Shown: positions 1-5,788 of the stretch, piece after piece
How positions within the stretch are numbered: the first letter of the stretch is position 1
Layout of the letters: every line of letters starts with the position of its first letter
Assembly (NCBI GenBank): GCA_964390115.1
Contig: CAYMGT010000043.1
Location: 1 to 6,361, forward strand
DNA: 6,361 bases
Reading direction: 5' to 3'
From: JAIPJA01 sp964390115
GTDB taxonomy: Bacteria > Patescibacteriota > Patescibacteriia > Patescibacteriales > UBA12465
Position numbers and translations under genes: made by a program
The notes under the pieces: model-generated
Told to the model about the DNA's origin: nothing
Databases searched by the model: none
Seen by the model: only the letters and a program-made list of their open reading frames with translations

Positions 1-741
1 GTCTCCATTATAGAGGCTTAGTTTGGAGTTGGGGTTGGTGGTGCCTATACCGACGTTACCATTTGCCAAAACTCTCATTTTTTCAGAATTTGCAACTCTA
101 GTTGAAATATACCCAGTAGTAGCATCATTATTCGGATTATTAATAATAAACCCGGCATTACGACTAGAATTATCAAAAATCCCTAAAGATAGTTCCCTGT
201 CTGAATATGAAATAAATGAACCCTCTGAAGAAAGTGATGATGTGGGAAGAATGTGTAAAAAATCATAATTAGAACTACCTCTTAATAGGACGCTTCCTTT
301 AACTTCTAACCTCGCCCCCGGATTACTCGTCCCAATACCCACATTACCCATAATATAACTATCACCTGTACCTGACATTCTAAGATGACCTCCTCCAGAG
401 ATAATACTACCAGCTACGTTAAGTGAGTCTCCTGTGGCTGAGGGATCTAGTTTGTAGAGAATATTGTCTGAGTCTAAAAAAGATGGAGCACTAAGATTAC
501 CTAAGTCATCTAAACTAAAAGCAGATAGAAGAAAACTACCCCCCGAAAAACTAACATCACCCACTACATCTAAATTAGCCATAGGCACAGCAGTCCCTAT
601 CCCCAAAGATCCAGTAACAATAATGTTATCTTGAACTTGATTACCTAAAGTAATATCTTTAGCCTTTAAAACAGGGCTAAAAATTAAAAAAAACATTAAT
701 AAAAATAAGACTAAACCACCTACTTTAAAAATTTTATTCAT
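1..741 (-). CDS. Secreted GxxGIGT-repeat surface/fibre-like protein, 3' end beyond the window
   Basis: From ATG at 741-739 the minus strand stays open for 247 codons to base 1, so the gene is cut by the window edge. Residues 1-27 form a classic signal peptide: MNKIFK, then a run of Leu, Phe, Met and Ile, then SPVLKA with likely cleavage after Ala27. The mature part is rich in Gly, Ser, Asn and Asp, without cysteine. It carries three copies of a motif of the form G-N-V-G-I-G-T-x-N-P-x-x-x-L-x-V, at residues 44-59, 132-147 and 228-243, spaced about 88 and 96 residues. This motif is known from phage tail-fibre and S74-chaperone-type proteins and from large secreted proteins of Patescibacteria. 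The role is probably an exported adhesin or fibre, but this is inference. A C-terminal autoprocessing or anchoring domain could lie past the edge. An extended -10 promoter lies just upstream. No Shine-Dalgarno is visible. Confidence 0.85.
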   Translation of the reverse strand, partial: MNKIFKVGGLVLFLLMFFLIFSPVLKAKDITLGNQVQDNIIVTGSLGIGTAVPMANLDVVGDVSFSGGSFLLSAFSLDDLGNLSAPSFLDSDNILYKLDPSATGDSLNVAGSIISGGGHLRMSGTGDSYIMGNVGIGTSNPGARLEVKGSVLLRGSSNYDFLHILPTSSLSSEGSFISYSDRELSLGIFDNSSRNAGFIINNPNNDATTGYISTRVANSEKMRVLANGNVGIGTTNPNSKLSLYNGD

Positions 742-769
742 AATATAAAAAATAATTTTATTTACCTAT

Positions 770-798
770 ATTGTAGCAAATTTTAATTAAAAGATAAA
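770..798 (-). promoter_or_regulatory. Extended -10 promoter for the GIGT-repeat gene
   Basis: On the minus strand the sequence TGCTACAAT (778-770) is a TGn extended -10 element with a five-of-six match to TATAAT. A weak -35 candidate, TTTATC (798-793), lies 17 bases upstream. The predicted transcript would start near 763, leaving about 22 untranslated bases before ATG 741. The GCTANAAT form recurs upstream of other genes here (2292-2299 and 3115-3122). Confidence 0.5.
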
Positions 799-826
799 CA
801 TTAATTAGATACTCCTAACTAAAGAA

Positions 827-1213
827 TTAATTAATAAAACTATAATTTAACTTATTAAAACTATCAAACCAAGGAGAAAAATAATTATCTTCCAAGTTGT
901 TTTTAAAAACTAATTTCCAATAGAGTCCATCACCTTGTTTTTTAGAAAAATAATAATTTTCCCTATAGTTAACTTCTTCCCACTTCCCTTCTCTATTAGC
1001 CAAATAAATACTTATCTCATCACTAGAAGAAAAATTAGAAATATAGTCAGACTCTTTTTGTTTACTTGAGACTTGTAAGTCCTTAGCCACAGCACTAGGA
1101 ACATTTCCTTGTTTACGGCTATAGATATTTTTTGAGACTGCTTGATAAATATGAGAATTATCAAAACCTAAATCACTAAAAACATATAGTGAACCATCGC
1201 TTATAACATGCAA
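827..1213 (-). CDS. 3' part of a frameshifted surface beta-propeller-like protein
   Basis: This open frame ends at TAA (829-827). Its only candidate start is TTG at 1213 (128 codons), but the same frame stays open without an ATG up to 1267. The upstream stretch (FLREGISYIFLPFEKEKS) reads as good protein. It joins directly to the end of the 345-residue frame at 1248-2285 if one base is removed from the T5 run at 1263-1267. I therefore read it as the C-terminal part of that protein, not a separate gene. Its first part (SLHVISDGSLYVFSD) looks like propeller strands. Its last part (GLYWKLVFKN, then SPWFDS and LNYSF) resembles the closing strands of jelly-roll or propeller domains in secreted proteins. 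No Shine-Dalgarno precedes the TTG. The family is not recognised. Confidence 0.6.
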   Translation of the reverse strand: MHVISDGSLYVFSDLGFDNSHIYQAVSKNIYSRKQGNVPSAVAKDLQVSSKQKESDYISNFSSSDEISIYLANREGKWEEVNYRENYYFSKKQGDGLYWKLVFKNNLEDNYFSPWFDSFNKLNYSFIN

Positions 1214-1247
1214 GCTTTTTTCCTTCTCAAAAGGTAAAAATATATAA

Positions 1248-2285
1248 CTAATTCCTTCTCTTAAAAACTAAATCAGAAAAATCTAACGCTCCCTTTATAG
1301 TCTCGCTACCATTTTGCCATAACTTTATAATCTTAGGCTTAGAAGCTGTTAAACTGCCCACGTACCAAGTGGAGTAATTACCTTCTTTAGTTTTAACTAC
1401 TTGTGGAATAAAGCTAGGGTTAGTAACTCTAAAACCAAAAAACTGAGATAGGTTATAGAAATTATTATCTTTAAACTGATAAGCTATACCATGGTAACCT
1501 CCATAAACTATTAGAAAGTTATCATCTTCACCACCAAAACCAATATAGGAGCCTAGACGATTATACTTAGGACTTATTCTATACTTAGTTTCTCTGGATA
1601 TAAGTGTAGAAAAACTTATACCATTAAACTCAAAAACTAAACCCGCCTCATCATAACTCTCACCCACCACTACCCCTAAAAGCCATTTTGTCTCTAATTT
1701 ACCCACGCTCATTCTAAGAATATTTTCCCGACTTAGTTCACTGGGTAAAGCTATTTTTTTATTTTTAAAATATAAACTATTTCCTCTAATCTCTAAACAC
1801 TCACCCTCTAGGCAAGCTTTAACTATTGAAGGTATCTCAATATCTGAAATTGGCAAACAAGTGTTAACACTTTGACAGTCTTTTATTTTTTTAAATTCAT
1901 AACGTGGTTGAAAAGTTAAGGCAGTAATTATCTCATCTAAAAACATATTAGTATCTTCTAAATTAAGATAAAAAGAATTAGAGAAGTTATCACCAAAACT
2001 AGAAATACCATATTTTCTACTATAATCCCTAGTATTATCAGTTTCACTTTCTAGGTATTTAACAAGTCCTTTGTCTTCATCATTTTTAATCTCACTGACA
2101 AAACTTAAATTATGTTCTACGCCCTCTTTTAATTCTAAAATTGAATAAAAATTATATATACTAAAAAAAAGCAATAAACTTAAAACTAAAAAAATTAAAT
2201 AGAGATAGAGTTTAAAATTTAAATTAAAATTAAGAAGTTTAATTACTTCTTTTAGTTTATTTTTTTTAGTCTTTTTTTTAGTCAT
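1248..2285 (-). CDS. Membrane-anchored extracellular beta-propeller-like protein, 5' part (frame broken at the 3' end)
   Basis: ATG 2285-2283 opens 345 codons ending at TAG (1250-1248). The N-terminus is strongly basic (nine Lys in the first 16 residues). One hydrophobic segment follows, about residues 26-48, which should act as an uncleaved signal anchor leaving the rest outside the cell. Residues 137-163 contain two close cysteine pairs (C-x5-C and C-x4-C), possible disulfides. From about residue 165 on there is a repeating pattern of short strands with Gly, Tyr and Trp (WLLGVVVG, LVFEFNG, FLIVYGGYHG, STWYVGS), suggesting a beta-propeller. The last five codons before the stop (FKRRN) look out of frame. 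Skipping one base in the T5 run at 1263-1267 continues into the 827-1267 frame, giving about 485 residues. No specific function can be assigned. A carbohydrate- or surface-binding role is a guess. Confidence 0.75.
   Translation of the reverse strand: MTKKKTKKNKLKEVIKLLNFNLNFKLYLYLIFLVLSLLLFFSIYNFYSILELKEGVEHNLSFVSEIKNDEDKGLVKYLESETDNTRDYSRKYGISSFGDNFSNSFYLNLEDTNMFLDEIITALTFQPRYEFKKIKDCQSVNTCLPISDIEIPSIVKACLEGECLEIRGNSLYFKNKKIALPSELSRENILRMSVGKLETKWLLGVVVGESYDEAGLVFEFNGISFSTLISRETKYRISPKYNRLGSYIGFGGEDDNFLIVYGGYHGIAYQFKDNNFYNLSQFFGFRVTNPSFIPQVVKTKEGNYSTWYVGSLTASKPKIIKLWQNGSETIKGALDFSDLVFKRRN
1263..1267 (-). other. Frameshift point in a T5 run
   Basis: The minus strand reads GTTTTTAAG here. In the upstream frame it gives Val-Phe-Lys-Arg-Arg-Asn-stop. 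With one T fewer it gives Val-Leu-Arg-Glu-Gly-Ile-Ser and continues 145 codons to the stop at 827. The change may be a true mutation, a homopolymer indel in the assembly, or transcriptional slippage. Sequence alone cannot separate these. Confidence 0.6.
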
Positions 2286-2291
2286 AGAAAG

Positions 2292-2319
2292 ATTATAGCT
2301 TAACTTACTTAATTGTTAT
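2292..2319 (-). promoter_or_regulatory. Promoter of the beta-propeller-like gene, predicted leaderless
   Basis: A perfect TATAAT lies at 2297-2292 on the minus strand, preceded by AAGC. The weak -35 match ATAACA is at 2319-2314 with a 16-base spacer. The usual distance from the -10 box to the transcript start puts +1 on or next to the A of ATG 2285, so the mRNA would have no leader. This agrees with the lack of a Shine-Dalgarno. Confidence 0.55.
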
Positions 2320-2346
2320 AAAGCCGGCTATATAAACCGGCTTTAT
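2318..2346 (-). terminator. Hairpin terminator after the cupredoxin gene
   Basis: A perfect 10-base-pair stem (ATAAAGCCGG at 2318-2327 pairing with CCGGCTTTAT at 2337-2346) encloses a 9-base loop. It lies 53 bases past the cupredoxin stop. The GC core ends in CTTTAT on the minus strand, giving a short U-rich end but no long U tract. Its left arm touches the -35 region of the next gene, so termination and re-initiation are packed together. Confidence 0.65.
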
Positions 2347-2399
2347 GATATTACACAATTTTACTAAGTAGTATGGTTATAAGATTATTTTCTATTAAA

Positions 2400-3104
2400 T
2401 TACTGAACTATCATTACCGCTGTTTCACCTCTAGCTGGATGCCCAGGAATATCACAGAAAATCTCATATTCACCAGCTTCACTAGGAGATTGGAAAATAA
2501 TAGCTTTAGTTGTACCTGAAGTAACTCCTACAGCTACCGCTGATAGTGATTTATCTCTAAATTTAAAAATGTGAGGATATTTATCACCAGAAGTAACTGC
2601 TATAGATATTGGTTGTCCGGCCGGCACACTAAAACTACTAGGTTCAATTCCTTGAGCTGTCATAGTAATCCTTATAGTCTCAGCTGGTAATTCATCAACA
2701 TTCTCAATTACTTCTGATTGTTTTGGAGCATCTGGAGTATTAGGATCTACATTATTTTTTGCTACCTTACCTTCCTTAGTTAAAACTTCATTATCTTTAG
2801 AAACCTTATTTGCTCCTTCTATAACTTCTGTAGCTTCAGCTAGGGCTTTTTGTTCAGAACTAGCTTCCATTCCCTCTAAGTCCCCTTCTTCTAATCCTCC
2901 TGGGGTATTAATATCTTGCCCGTCAATAGGCTCGTTCATTTCATTTTGATTGTTAGCTTGAGGATTTTTCTCAACAGGAGCTTTAGCAGAATTATTATTC
3001 ATAGCTAAAATTACAATCACAGCTAATACCAACACTGCTATAATAGCAATAATAATTGGCAAAGCCTTGTTCTTTTGACCTTCCGGCTTGTTCTCATTAA
3101 TCAT
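2400..3104 (-). CDS. Membrane-tethered cupredoxin with Glu in place of the axial Met
   Basis: The protein has 234 residues, starting at ATG 3104-3102. Residues 1-13 are polar, 14-35 form one transmembrane segment (LPIIIAIIAVLVLAVIVI core), and about 36-142 form a low-complexity acidic linker rich in Asn, Glu, Lys and Pro. Residues about 143-234 are a cupredoxin domain. Expected copper ligands are His178 (YPHIF), Cys217 and His222 (CDIPGH). The position five after His222, where cupredoxins of this loop type usually carry the axial Met (GHxxxGM), is Glu227 (GHPARGE). It probably displays a copper electron carrier or copper-binding domain outside the membrane. The redox partner is unknown. The gene looks less AT-rich than its neighbours, perhaps a sign of strong expression. 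A closely related C-terminus is encoded at 6195-6361 and a decayed copy of the 5' end lies at 3618-3666. Confidence 0.9.
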   Translation of the reverse strand: MINENKPEGQKNKALPIIIAIIAVLVLAVIVILAMNNNSAKAPVEKNPQANNQNEMNEPIDGQDINTPGGLEEGDLEGMEASSEQKALAEATEVIEGANKVSKDNEVLTKEGKVAKNNVDPNTPDAPKQSEVIENVDELPAETIRITMTAQGIEPSSFSVPAGQPISIAVTSGDKYPHIFKFRDKSLSAVAVGVTSGTTKAIIFQSPSEAGEYEIFCDIPGHPARGETAVMIVQ

Positions 3105-3114
3105 ATTTTTATAA

Positions 3115-3120
3115 ATTATA
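3115..3120 (-). promoter_or_regulatory. -10 box of the cupredoxin gene
   Basis: A perfect TATAAT in the context AAAAGCTATAAT lies 10 bases before ATG 3104 and predicts a leader of only about 4 bases. No convincing -35 is seen at 16-18 bases. TAAACA (3140-3135) is too close, at 14 bases. The match to the fossil copy at 3618-3666 runs right through this box, which supports its being part of the original gene unit. Confidence 0.55.
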
Positions 3121-3199
3121 GCTTTTAAGCAAGCTGTTTATTATTTAAATTATCATACCTTTTGAAGTATTAATCTTCTGATATTATTCTCCACTCTCT

Positions 3200-3433
3200 C
3201 TAATTAAAACGATTAGCTATTAACTTAACATCTACTTCAGCGGTAACGTTGCTTCTTAATCTTGAGAAAAATCAACTACCTTCCTCCAAAGCCACAGATA
3301 ACTAGAGTAATCAACCTTAGAGAAATCTATAATATACTCATAGGCTTTAATATTATTATTATAGCGTTTTATATTAAATTTGCCAATATATATTTAAAGG
3401 CTGTGTCTTCTTTACTCATAACTTCATCTCCTT
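3200..3433 (-). pseudogene. Possible decayed small gene of unknown family
   Basis: The minus strand has AAGGAG (3433-3428), eight bases, then ATG (3419-3417), opening MSKEDTAFKYILANLI before TAA at 3371-3369. A second frame, open from 3393 to the stop at 3258-3256, reads KRYNNNIKAYEYIIDFSK and then VDYSSYLWLWRKVVDFSQD. A third, from 3271 to TAG at 3202-3200, reads RLRSNVTAEVDVKLIANRFN. Joined through two single-base shifts they would give a small soluble protein of roughly 70-75 residues. The 45-codon open stretch is longer than expected by chance in such AT-rich DNA, but only modestly. I recognise no family. The fragments could also be chance, so confidence is low. Confidence 0.3.
3358..3386 (-). 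promoter_or_regulatory. Near-consensus sigma70-type promoter without an evident gene
   Basis: TTGGCA (3386-3381), a 17-base spacer and TATAAT (3363-3358) on the minus strand form the best-matched promoter pair in the window. A transcript would start near 3351. The next intact gene is the cupredoxin at 3104, about 245 bases on. It may be a distal cupredoxin promoter, the start of an unannotated small RNA, or chance inside the decayed frame. Confidence 0.35.
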
Positions 3434-3588
3434 ATTCGGATCTGTCAATAGTTTTTTGATAAAAATAAAAATGTCAGATTTTATACAATTGGTAGTCATG
3501 ATATTTACTATTAAATAGGCATTTCTTAACTTCATTCTAAAACAGGTTTAACTAACTTCTACTTTGAGGCTAATATTATATTTTGAGC

Positions 3589-3666
3589 TTGGTTGTTAGC
3601 TGAATTTTTTTTCACTTTTTTTGACCTTTTGACTTATTCTTATTAATAATATTCTTATAAACTATA
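3589..3666 (-). pseudogene. Fossil 5' end of a duplicated cupredoxin gene
   Basis: Bases 3666-3618 on the minus strand align without gaps to 3120-3072, which is the -10 box and first codons of the intact cupredoxin. Forty of 49 bases are identical. Eight of nine differences are transitions and one is a transversion that turns the start ATG into ATT. The -10 TATAAT has become TATAGT. The translated remnant reads INKNKSKGQKK then a stop, against INENKPEGQKN in the intact protein. A further 12 of 13 matching bases at 3601-3589 correspond to 2958-2946. This would imply loss of about 97 bases covering the transmembrane segment. That second match is weaker evidence. Beyond it I find no clear continuation. 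Confidence 0.7.
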
Positions 3667-4792
3667 TAATTAGTGAAGATAAAAATTTATCAGCATTTAC
3701 AAGCTCAATCCCTGACACACTCTTTCCCTGTTTAATATTTTTTACTATCTGCTGTCCAATTAAATTGTATTTTTTAGTAAAATAAATTAAATTTTTACTC
3801 ACTTGGTCATCACTTAATTTAACTTCAATAATTCTCTCAAACTTATTATCTTCAGAAATAGCAAAATCTACTTCTTTGCCTTCTTTAATTTTAAGATAAG
3901 ATAAAACTTTGTTTCTTCCTAAAATATCGTTTTCATACAAAATACTTTTTAAGAGTGAAACTGCGACAAAATTTTCAAATTTTATACCTTCATCAGTCAC
4001 TAAAAGACCTGTGTCATAAAAATATATTTTAGGTTCTTTAATAATGGCTCTAGAAATTTTATAAGAAAAAGGCGTAACTTTAAAAATAATAAATAAAGCC
4101 TCAAAGATATCAATATATTTCTTAACAGTTTTAGGGGAAACTTTCGCGTCCCTGGCGATAGATTGATAAGAAATTGGACTACCAACCTTTCTTCTTAAAA
4201 GCTCAAATACCGTTTTTATAGCTTTAAAATCATGAATATTCTCAAAATCTAAAATATCATTTCTTACTAACCCATCAATGTATTGATTTCTCCAACGATC
4301 AGCTTCTATATTATTTTCAGCTAAGAAAGGCTCCGGAAAACCACTTCTTTCAATATACCTATTAATATTGTGTAAAGATTTATCGCTTGAAACTTGCTTT
4401 ATTTCAGACAAAGTAAACGGCATAAGCCTATGAGCAAAAAATCTACCCGCCAAAGAGTCCCCGCTTTGTCTAAAAGTCTCCAATCTAGCACTACCAGTAA
4501 CTAAAATTCTTAAATTTTCCGTTTTGGTATCAAATAAACCTTTTAGATAATTTTTCCACTCTCTCATTTTATGTATTTCATCTAAAACTAAAAGCTCTGT
4601 TTCAATAGGCCATTGTTTTTTTTCAATAATTTCTCTATCCTCAACGTTATCATAATTTAAGTAAATACTATTTTCATAATTTTTAGCTATATCCTTAGCT
4701 AAGTAAGTTTTACCTACTTGACGAGGCCCTATAATAAAAACCATTTTCTTATTTAAATCTTTTTCAATTTGCTTAATTTGTAATCTTTTCAT
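3662..4792 (-). CDS. AAA_14/DUF4143-type ATPase with nuclease-like C-terminal domain
   Basis: The protein has 376 residues from ATG 4792-4790, close to the usual family length, so it appears intact. Walker A is GPRQVGKT (22-29), Walker B LLVLDE (67-72), a sensor-like VTGSARLE is at 98-105, and the conserved GRFFAHRLMPFTLSE block is at 116-130. A winged-helix-like segment follows (about 207-241, ISYQSIARDAKVSPKTVKKY). The C-terminal domain has FEN at 272-274, EVD ending at Asp309 and E323-V-K325, the layout of a PD-(D/E)xK nuclease-like fold. The family is widespread and often strain-variable. Its cellular role is poorly known, and some members are suspected to take part in mobile or defence functions. 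It is divergent from the HTH/HATPase operon, with repeat motifs in between. Its stop codon lies inside the fossil cupredoxin promoter. Confidence 0.9.
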   Translation of the reverse strand: MKRLQIKQIEKDLNKKMVFIIGPRQVGKTYLAKDIAKNYENSIYLNYDNVEDREIIEKKQWPIETELLVLDEIHKMREWKNYLKGLFDTKTENLRILVTGSARLETFRQSGDSLAGRFFAHRLMPFTLSEIKQVSSDKSLHNINRYIERSGFPEPFLAENNIEADRWRNQYIDGLVRNDILDFENIHDFKAIKTVFELLRRKVGSPISYQSIARDAKVSPKTVKKYIDIFEALFIIFKVTPFSYKISRAIIKEPKIYFYDTGLLVTDEGIKFENFVAVSLLKSILYENDILGRNKVLSYLKIKEGKEVDFAISEDNKFERIIEVKLSDDQVSKNLIYFTKKYNLIGQQIVKNIKQGKSVSGIELVNADKFLSSLII

Positions 4793-4810
4793 GAAAATAT
4801 AATTAAATTA

Positions 4811-4816
4811 ATTATA
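4811..4816 (-). promoter_or_regulatory. Likely -10 box of the ATPase gene
   Basis: A perfect TATAAT on the minus strand lies 18 bases before ATG 4792 and predicts a leader of about 12 bases. The sequence 17 bases upstream is a poor -35. TTGACT in the direct repeats (4849-4844 and 4881-4876) is a better -35 match but too far away to pair with this box. The surroundings are AT-rich, so a chance match is possible. Confidence 0.4.
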
Positions 4817-4837
4817 TAACTATTACGCACTACATTC

Positions 4838-4881
4838 CCGAAAAGTCAAGACTTTTATGGAATTTAGTACCGAAAAGTCAA
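4838..4881. repeat. Paired CCGAAAAGTCAA repeats, candidate operator
   Basis: Two identical 12-base copies of CCGAAAAGTCAA lie at 4838-4849 and 4870-4881. Their starts are 32 bases apart, about three helical turns, so both face the same side of the DNA. The first copy is part of a perfect inverted repeat, AAAAGTCAAGACTTTT (4841-4856). The second has only a degenerate right half. They sit 46 and 78 bases upstream of the ATPase start, in the region shared with the divergent HTH/HATPase operon. They stand out from the AT-rich background and are candidate binding sites. Which protein binds is unknown. Confidence 0.6.
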
Positions 4882-4989
4882 TCTTTGTAAAAAATTAAAA
4901 AATGCCTAAGGTTTTAAATTTCATTTTTTTGTTATTTAATACTAAAAATATCTAATATTAAACAAATAAAAGCAAATTAAATTTATGTT

Positions 4990-5003
4990 AAATATTAATA
5001 TTT
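4990..5003. promoter_or_regulatory. 14-base palindrome over the operon -35 box
   Basis: AAATATTAATATTT is a perfect palindrome whose last two bases are the first two of the -35 hexamer of the plus-strand operon. The position suits autoregulation by the HTH protein encoded just downstream. The composition is pure A and T in an AT-rich region, so chance is a real alternative. Confidence 0.3.
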
Positions 5004-5030
5004 GCATAATGTTTATATGTTTATTATAAT
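5002..5030 (+). promoter_or_regulatory. Promoter of the HTH-HATPase/STAS operon
   Basis: TTGCAT (5002-5007), a 17-base spacer and a perfect TATAAT (5025-5030) place the transcript start near 5037, about 11 bases before ATG 5048. The leader has no Shine-Dalgarno. Confidence 0.5.
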
Positions 5031-5047
5031 AAAAACAACTTAAAAAT

Positions 5048-5779
5048 ATGAACTATTTAACTAGTGGCCAAGCTTCCAGCTTATTAGGAATATCCAATGA
5101 CACCCTAAGAAGATGGGACAAAAAAGGCCAACTAAAGCCAAATAAAATAGACAAAAAAACTTCTTATAGGTATTACAAGGAAGAAAATATTAATAATTAT
5201 TTAAAAAGTTTAGATATTTTTAAATTGGCTTTTATCTGGGCTAAAAATAAAAAGGCAAAAGAACCTCAAAAAATCTTTTATTGCAACAACATTAGTTTTC
5301 TAAGCTACAAATTAACTAAATTTGAAAATGAACTAATGAAAATTAACGAATTTAAAGAAAGCTATTCCCTGCTTACTTCTATGGCTGCAGAAATTGGTAT
5401 TAATTCTTTTGATCATAACTTAGGTAATTGGCCAGATATACCTGGAATATTTTTTGCCTATAACATTAAAAACAGAACAATAGTATTAGCTGATCGAGGA
5501 CAAGGTATTTTAAGAACCCTATCAAGGGTGAAGCCAGATATAAAAAACGATCAAGAAGCTTTGAATATAGCTTTTACTGAAATTGTATCTGGTAGAGCCC
5601 CTGAATCAAGAGGTAATGGTTTAAAATATGTTAAAAGGATAATAACTAAAACTGATAACTTTTCTCTCAAATTTTATTCAGGCACAGCTGAACTATTTCT
5701 TAAACATCAAGATAAAAATTTAAAAATAAAAACAAAAAAAGACAAGATTAAAGGCTGTTTAGCTTTAATTAGATTTTAA
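5048..5779 (+). CDS. MerR-like HTH fused to an SpoIIAB/RsbW-like HATPase domain
   Basis: The protein has 243 residues. Residues 2-54 are a MerR/excisionase-type helix-turn-helix (YLTSGQASSLLGISNDTLRRW, then SYRYYKEENINNYL), so it should bind DNA. Residues about 105-243 are a GHKL ATP-binding domain. The N box E115-x3-N119-x3-H123 keeps the Glu and Asn used by SpoIIAB/RsbW-type Ser/Thr kinases, the G1 box is DRGQG (149-153), the G2 box is RGNGL (188-192), and the final strand is near GCLALIRF. The middle (about 56-104) shows no known domain. The gene lies 9 bases upstream of a STAS-like gene, matching the kinase plus STAS-antagonist layout of partner-switching systems. The inferred role is a one-protein switch whose DNA binding depends on nucleotide or STAS state. 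No membrane segment is present, so it is cytoplasmic. Confidence 0.85.
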   Translation: MNYLTSGQASSLLGISNDTLRRWDKKGQLKPNKIDKKTSYRYYKEENINNYLKSLDIFKLAFIWAKNKKAKEPQKIFYCNNISFLSYKLTKFENELMKINEFKESYSLLTSMAAEIGINSFDHNLGNWPDIPGIFFAYNIKNRTIVLADRGQGILRTLSRVKPDIKNDQEALNIAFTEIVSGRAPESRGNGLKYVKRIITKTDNFSLKFYSGTAELFLKHQDKNLKIKTKKDKIKGCLALIRF

Positions 5780-5788
5780 AATTAATAC

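Larger units (their letters stand above)
3105..3661. other. Gene-free stretch with fossil sequences
   Basis: No intact gene lies in these 557 bases. From right to left they hold the decayed cupredoxin start (3589-3661), a featureless AT-rich stretch (about 3434-3588), a small broken reading frame with a good ribosome binding site (3200-3433), an isolated promoter-like pair (3358-3386) and the upstream region of the 2400-3104 gene. The pattern fits a region eroding after duplication or insertion. Confidence 0.6.

Noticed and set aside
23..268. Plus-strand open frame of 81 codons
   Set aside because: It lies opposite the minus-strand GIGT-repeat gene, whose signal peptide and repeats are clearly coding. 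The plus frame shows no domain and no binding site.
1255..1275. Programmed frameshift site
   Set aside because: GTTTTTAAG is a homopolymer but not a standard slippery heptamer for the shift needed, and no downstream structure was seen. Mutation or sequencing indel is simpler.
3170..3260. Possible T-box or other structured leader upstream of the cupredoxin
   Set aside because: A fragment resembling GAGAGTGG was seen, but the conserved T-box antiterminator core and stems are not there, and the downstream gene is not an amino-acid gene.
3262..3459. Plus-strand open frame of 65 codons starting with TTG
   Set aside because: No ribosome binding site or promoter, isoleucine-rich AT-driven composition, and it lies opposite the minus-strand fragments at 3200-3433.
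4000..4185. Minus-strand open frame of 61 codons
   Set aside because: Shadow of the ATPase gene in another frame. The ATPase motifs run through this stretch.
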